DNA from: Hoeflea phototrophica DFL-43
GTDB taxonomy: Bacteria > Pseudomonadota > Alphaproteobacteria > Rhizobiales > Rhizobiaceae
DNA length: 64,000 nucleotides
Assembly: GCF_000154705.2 (NCBI RefSeq)
Contig: NZ_CM002917.1
Coordinates: forward strand, 3,359,853-3,423,852
Reading direction: 5' to 3'
Notes under the pieces: generated by a model
Database searches by the model: none
Told to the model about the DNA's origin: nothing
The model's input: only the letters and a program-made list of their open reading frames with translations
In this document: piece by piece, positions 60,177 through 64,000 of the stretch
How positions within the stretch are numbered: the first letter of the stretch is position 1
How the letters are laid out: the number at the start of each line of letters is the position of its first letter
Position numbers and translations under genes: made by a program

Positions 60177-60590
60177 TCAGCCGGCCTTCACCTGGGCGAT
60201 CCAGTCATTGAGATTGTAGGTGGTCGTTACCCGGCTGATCAGCCCGTCATCGATTTCGAAGAAGATGCCGGCGGGCAGCGAATAGCGCTGGCCATTGGCC
60301 TCGGGCAGCCCCTCGTCGGTGGCAAGATAGCTGCCATGCACGGTGAATTCGGCCGCCGACCGGCTGCCGCTCTCATTGACCATGATTTCGATGTCGGCGA
60401 GGTTTTCGTCATAATGCCGGGTCATCCTGGCGTTGAACCAGCGGAATTTCTCCCGGCCGATCTCGCGCCCGCCCTGGTTCACATCATGGATCACATCCTC
60501 GCCGAGACAGGCAAGCATCCCGTCAAAATCCTTGGCGTTGAAGGCCTCAAGATAGGTGCGGATCAGGGCGGCAGTGGCATCACGGCTCAT
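60177..60590 (-). CDS. SnoaL/NTF2-like ketosteroid-isomerase-related protein
   Basis: A 137-residue single-domain protein with the NTF2 fold: N-terminal helix TAALIRTYLEAFNAKDFDGM, LACLGEDVIHDVNQGGREIG, the Arg-rich middle KFRWFNARMTRHYDENLADI, and the strands FTVHGSYLATDEGLP and FFEIDDGLISRVTTTYNLND. Members include ketosteroid isomerases, limonene epoxide hydrolases and many unknowns; the catalytic Asp/Tyr set of true KSI is not clear here. It is the first gene of a two-gene unit with the GNAT enzyme. Function inferred only as to fold. Confidence 0.82.
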   Translation of the reverse strand: MSRDATAALIRTYLEAFNAKDFDGMLACLGEDVIHDVNQGGREIGREKFRWFNARMTRHYDENLADIEIMVNESGSRSAAEFTVHGSYLATDEGLPEANGQRYSLPAGIFFEIDDGLISRVTTTYNLNDWIAQVKAG

Positions 60591-61479
60591 GGTGGTCTCC
60601 GGAAGGGAATTGCAGTTTCAGCACTGGTGCCACAGGCCACGACAATCAGGCAAGAGGGCAGCATCACTTCACTGCCCGTATCATGCAGAACGATGCGGCG
60701 GCGCAGGCAACGCGCGTCACCGCGCACGCCAGATCCCCCTTCGGCGCAAACCGCCGGCGGGTTCGAAGCAGGTGAAGGTCCGGAGGGCCGCGCGCAGGCT
60801 GTGCCGTTCGGAAATTTGGTTGGTGTGCATGTTCCGTCAGAGACGAGACATGCTGGGTGGCGCAGCTTGCGCGCGGGCCCGATTGCCGCCGGATGGTGTC
60901 CGCATCCGACAGGCGGTCGCGTGCCGCTTAATCGCCACCCGGACACGAGCGGCTCAAAACGGCATCCGGCTTCATCCGGCACGTGCCTGACCTTGCGTTG
61001 AAAATGCGAAGACGCCCAAGCGCCGAACAGGATGTCAAACGCCCGCTCCGCATCCGCAAGGCGGCCCGCCACAGGCCCGTTTCCTCCCCCGTCCCGGCTG
61101 CCGGCCGGCGCTGGCCGGCACAAGGGACAAGGGGTTCTCCGGTGGCTGGCTTGGCCGATCATCCCTTCAAGGAAACCCCTCAGGGCTGATCCTGCTGCCA
61201 GCGGAACCCGCCGGTGCACCGCCTCCTCCGTCGTCCTGCCGCACGTTACCGCAGAAACCGGGAGGCCTTCCTCCCGCCTGGCCCGGTACGTTTTCGGGTC
61301 CATCCGGTGACGGGAGTGCGAAAATGATGGCACGGATGCCGGAAGTGGGGATGAAATTGGGGGATGCATTGTGACAGACCATTGAAATTGCTGGACTTGC
61401 CATTGCGGATTTTCCCCAGAGCCAGCAACGTTCAGCGAACCTCAATGTCCCTCCTTGCGGGGGAGATCAGGGCGACCCC
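60591..61479. other. 889-bp region without a convincing gene
   Basis: GC-rich sequence between the NTF2-like/GNAT operon and the DUF930 gene. One long minus-strand frame (60587-61369) lacks a ribosome site and has a Cys/Pro/Arg/Gly-biased, structureless product typical of chance frames in GC-rich DNA. I find no tRNA, known riboswitch or clear terminator. Degraded coding sequence or an undetected RNA remains possible. Confidence 0.45.
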
Positions 61480-62613
61480 TCAAAAATCCGGAAAGCCCCT
61501 TGCCCGCCACTCTTCGCGCGGAATCGGGTCGCCGACCTTGAGCGCGAAGTCGATGACGCGCAGGGCGCCGTCGTCGACGGTGCAGCGGAAATTGAGATTG
61601 TACCAGGCGCCATCGGCGCGGAAGGCGGCATTGGGGACGGCGAGCACATTGCCGCTTTCGAGCTGGTAGGCGGGCAGCAATTCGGGGCGGAAGGGCGGCG
61701 CGCCGTAGCGCAATTGTTCGCGCAGCTCGGTGGTGCAAAGCTGGCTGGCGCGCACGTCGCGCGGCAGATCGCCCAACGCCGTCAGCGCCGCCCGGTTCTG
61801 CGTCAGATCCGGTGAAAACAGCTGCTCGGCCTTTGCCAGCGGCTCTGATTCGGAAGGCGGTACGGTTTCGGCCGGTTCCTCAACCGTGGTGTTAGTTGGC
61901 GCAACGGTGGCCTCGGCCGCTTCCCCCAGGCCCTCGCCCTCACCCAAACCGTTTTCGGGCAGACCGCTTTCCGGCAAGGCAATCTCCGGCAGGGAGATGG
62001 CGGAGTCCGACTCACCTGGTGCCGGGGTCTCTGCGTCTTCGACCGGGTCGGTTGCCGCGTCTTGCGCTGGCGGCTCGGGCGCGTCGACGCGTCCGCCATC
62101 GGGCGCCGGCTCCGAACCGCGCTCCTCCTCGCCAAACTCGAACACCGGCCTGAGGGTGGGTATCGGGATGCGATCCGCCGCGATGGCGTCCGGCGGCGTT
62201 GGCAACGCGGCCGCCTCGGGCGGGGATTGCGGTTCTGGCTCAGGCTCAGGTTCCGGCTCGGGTTCCGGTTCCGGGGCCTCGGGTTCCGGGGCCTCGGGTT
62301 CGGGGGCTTCGGGTTCGGGCGCTGGCTCTTCCACGACTTCCGGCTCCGGCTCCGGTGCCGGTTCTTCCGGTACGGCCTCCTCCACCGGGTCAGCCTCAGG
62401 CTCCCCAGCCGGCTCGGGCTCAGGTTCAGGCTCTGGCTCAGGTTCGGGTGGAGGGACCAGCGTGACCTCAATCGCGGTATCTTCAGGCTCCGGCGGGCGC
62501 TCGGGCAAGCTCGGGTCCAGGAACAGCCAGGCCAGGATCAGGCCATGCAGACCCAGCGAGATGGATAATCCCCTGGCGAATGGTCCGAACCTGACGCTTT
62601 GAAAAACACGCAT
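61480..62613 (-). CDS. Inner-membrane anchored Glu/Pro-rich protein with DUF930 domain
   Basis: A 377-residue protein. A membrane helix (about 14-32, LSISLGLHGLILAWLFL) is followed by a long acidic Pro/Glu tract (about 45-130) with many PEPE repeats, then an unstructured acidic region and a C-terminal DUF930-type domain (about 280-376: LCTTELREQLRYGAPPFRPE, AWYNLNFRCTVDDGA, VIDFALKVGDPIP). The layout (anchor, long periplasm-spanning Pro-rich rod, C-terminal domain) recalls TonB, but the C-terminus is DUF930, not TonB. It may bridge the periplasm. The start at 62613 has GGAA six bases upstream. Confidence 0.78.
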   Translation of the reverse strand: MRVFQSVRFGPFARGLSISLGLHGLILAWLFLDPSLPERPPEPEDTAIEVTLVPPPEPEPEPEPEPEPAGEPEADPVEEAVPEEPAPEPEPEVVEEPAPEPEAPEPEAPEPEAPEPEPEPEPEPEPEPQSPPEAAALPTPPDAIAADRIPIPTLRPVFEFGEEERGSEPAPDGGRVDAPEPPAQDAATDPVEDAETPAPGESDSAISLPEIALPESGLPENGLGEGEGLGEAAEATVAPTNTTVEEPAETVPPSESEPLAKAEQLFSPDLTQNRAALTALGDLPRDVRASQLCTTELREQLRYGAPPFRPELLPAYQLESGNVLAVPNAAFRADGAWYNLNFRCTVDDGALRVIDFALKVGDPIPREEWRARGFPDF

Positions 62614-62856
62614 GACGCATTCCATAGCAGCAAATGCGTGTCTTTGAGGGCACTGCAGCAAAGCTTTGTGATCACATTGATGTTTTCAACCATTTGCATG
62701 GGAGCCGACGGGTTTACGCGCCCTGATCCAGGACCGCTGGCGGCCGCAGGACCCGGCCCGATCAAATCCCGGCCTGATCAAATCCGCGCTTGCCCGCCGG
62801 CCCGGCGCCTGCGAAGACTTCGGTGAGCAACACGGAACCCACGGAGGAACAGGCAG

Positions 62857-63480
62857 ATGAGCGGATACACGCTGTACTGGAGGCGGGGCTCGGGATCGGT
62901 GGTGATCGAGGCCGCGCTGCGCATGATCGGCGCGGATTTCAACTGTGTCGAGATGCAAGACAGCGCCATGTGCCAGACGCCGGAATTCCTGGCGCTCAAC
63001 CCGGCCGGGAAAGTGCCGGTGCTCGCCTGCCCCTCGGGCCCGGTGATTGCCGAAAGTGCCGCGATCCTGCTGGTGCTCGATGATCTGTTGCCCGAAGCGA
63101 GGCTGTTGCCGCCGCACGGCACGCCGGGACGCTCCAAGGCCGTGCAATGGCTGATCTTCATGAGCGCCAACATCTACACCGCAGACCTGCGCTACTATTA
63201 CCCCGAGCGCCACACCACAGACACAAGCCCCGCGGCGGCCGCGGCGATCAAGCGGCAGTCAGCTCTCGACATGGACCGCGACTTCGCCCAGATCGCCTCA
63301 GCCATCGAAGGGCCGTTCCTGCTCGGCGAGACCATGACCATCACCGATGTCTATGCCGCCATGCTCGCCGACTGGCACGCTCCGGCGATGCAACTGCCGG
63401 AGATCGCAACGCTGGTTGCCCATGTACTGGAGAATGAAGCGGTGCGCACGGCCTGGGAAAATCAGGGGTTTGGCGGGTAG
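62857..63480 (+). CDS. Glutathione S-transferase family protein
   Basis: A 207-residue GST-like protein. N-terminal thioredoxin-fold domain (1-80) with YTLYWRRGSGSVVIEAALRM and the cis-Pro segment GKVPVLAC, then ESAAILLVLDDLLPEARLLP; C-terminal helical domain with FLLGETMTITDVYAAMLADW, the conserved N-capping Asp. It would conjugate or transfer glutathione to electrophiles. GGAGG lies eight bases before the ATG. Single gene, with its left neighbour divergent and right neighbour convergent. Confidence 0.88.
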   Translation: MSGYTLYWRRGSGSVVIEAALRMIGADFNCVEMQDSAMCQTPEFLALNPAGKVPVLACPSGPVIAESAAILLVLDDLLPEARLLPPHGTPGRSKAVQWLIFMSANIYTADLRYYYPERHTTDTSPAAAAAIKRQSALDMDRDFAQIASAIEGPFLLGETMTITDVYAAMLADWHAPAMQLPEIATLVAHVLENEAVRTAWENQGFGG

Positions 63481-63593
63481 GCCGGGCGGGCTCAAGCAGC
63501 AAGGATCACGAAAAGTTCGAAATCCCCGCCGCCTGAGCACCGCCCTTGCTTTCGATCACCGGCAAAACCGGTGCGGCTTGCGTCCGCCTTGGC

Positions 63594-64000
63594 TCAAGCC
63601 GCGCGGCGCTGACCCTGTTTCGCAGATCCATTGGTCTCGGCGAAGCGAAACTGCCCGACAAGCGCGGCGAGCTCTGAGCTGTCGCTCGCCAAACGGTGGG
63701 TCACGGCCGTGGTCTCTTCCACCATCGCGGCGTTCTGCTGGGTGGACTGATCCAGGCTGCTGACCGCGTTGTTGCATTCGTTCAGCCCGGTGGACTGCTC
63801 GCTTGCAGCCGTCGCGATGCTCTCGATATGCTTGGAAATGTCATTGATGTGCTGGGCGATCAGATCGAGCGCTTCGCCCGTGGCGGTCACATGTTTGACG
63901 CCATCGGCCACTTCAACCGAGGACTCGCTGATCAGTTCCTTGATTTCCTTGGCCGCCGTCGCCGAGCGCTGTGCCAGCTCGCGCACTTCCTGAGCAACCA
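63594..64000 (-). CDS. Methyl-accepting chemotaxis protein, C-terminal part (cut by the window edge)
   Basis: Only the last 135 or so residues are in the window and the frame stays open to base 64000. The segment VAQEVRELAQRSATAAKEIK is the signalling-hairpin tip and adaptation region of a chemoreceptor, followed by SIATAASEQSTGLNECNNAV, NAAMVEETTAVTHRLASDSS and the basic tail QGQRRAA. These long heptads form the CheA/CheW-contacting coiled coil. The sensing domain is outside the window. Confidence 0.92.
   Translation of the reverse strand, partial: VAQEVRELAQRSATAAKEIKELISESSVEVADGVKHVTATGEALDLIAQHINDISKHIESIATAASEQSTGLNECNNAVSSLDQSTQQNAAMVEETTAVTHRLASDSSELAALVGQFRFAETNGSAKQGQRRAA

Noticed and set aside
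60587..61369. Minus-strand 260-codon frame in the 889-bp gap
   Set aside because: No ribosome site and an amino-acid mix (Pro, Arg, Cys, Gly) typical of chance frames. It is kept as an unexplained region instead.
62223..62460. Tandem-repeat-like DNA (GGCTCAGGTTC pattern)
   Set aside because: It is the coding sequence of the Pro-Glu repeats of the DUF930 protein, read on the opposite strand.

Overview
The window is from a GC-rich alphaproteobacterial chromosome. The best guess is the Rhizobiales/Hyphomicrobiales, possibly a marine Hoeflea-like genus. This rests on an A-type alphaproteobacterial RNase P RNA, an EttA starting with MARQFIYHM, an ArsR-methyltransferase/metF pair, a TGA-N9-TCA (RirA-type) iron box and the general family content. 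It is inferred from sequence character, not from any search. Most of the window is ordinary chromosomal housekeeping and accessory content. No CRISPR array, rRNA, prophage or integrase was seen.

Layout. 0-5 kb: an outer-membrane beta-barrel gene with a premature stop, a secreted SH3/DUF4189 protein, a NarL/NarX-type two-component pair and rnpB. 5-10 kb: a peptidoglycan block (lytic transglycosylase, AmpD-type amidase, DjlA-like TerB/J protein), a drug/metabolite exporter, an aldo-keto reductase and a MarR regulator divergent from a 5-oxoprolinase. 13.8-24 kb: a signalling-rich stretch with two GGDEF/EAL proteins (one with a wrecked EAL domain), a GAF-PAS histidine kinase with a stand-alone receiver, a LuxR-type regulator with a second stand-alone receiver, a GH25 lysozyme lipoprotein and a GNAT enzyme. 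24-31 kb: MltB-type transglycosylase, CPA2 antiporter, type III PLP decarboxylase, EamA transporter, amidase and a 25-residue membrane peptide gene with its own terminator. 31-34 kb: metF and a fused ArsR-methyltransferase regulator with a large palindromic operator. 34-37 kb: an iron-type ABC permease and a binding-protein gene interrupted by an in-frame TAG. 38-41 kb: SDR gene, a displaced copy of its 5' end, a RelBE-like toxin-antitoxin pair and ettA. 41-50 kb: pentapeptide-repeat membrane protein, lysophospholipase-like hydrolase, TerC, a translationally coupled CoA-transferase/ThDP-enzyme pair and a second iron-type permease. 51-54.7 kb: a lower-GC LysR/DoxX/VOC/cytochrome b/ferric-reductase-like cluster, probably acquired. 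54.9-56 kb: an intact iron-binding protein under a TGA-N9-TCA palindrome.

The most unusual object lies at 56.2-57.7 kb. It is a 1.47-kb low-GC cassette with TGT...ACA inverted ends, several internal end-repeats and a 5-bp target duplication (GAAAT), and it abuts the 3' end of a tRNA(CAU). It carries no transposase of its own, only a remnant of an IS3-type OrfA and one unknown 185-codon gene. I read it as a non-autonomous, cargo-carrying insertion sequence of IS21-like architecture. The window ends with a SIMPL protein, small secreted and NTF2-like proteins, a GNAT enzyme, a Glu/Pro-rich DUF930 protein, a GST and the C-terminus of a chemoreceptor running off the right edge.
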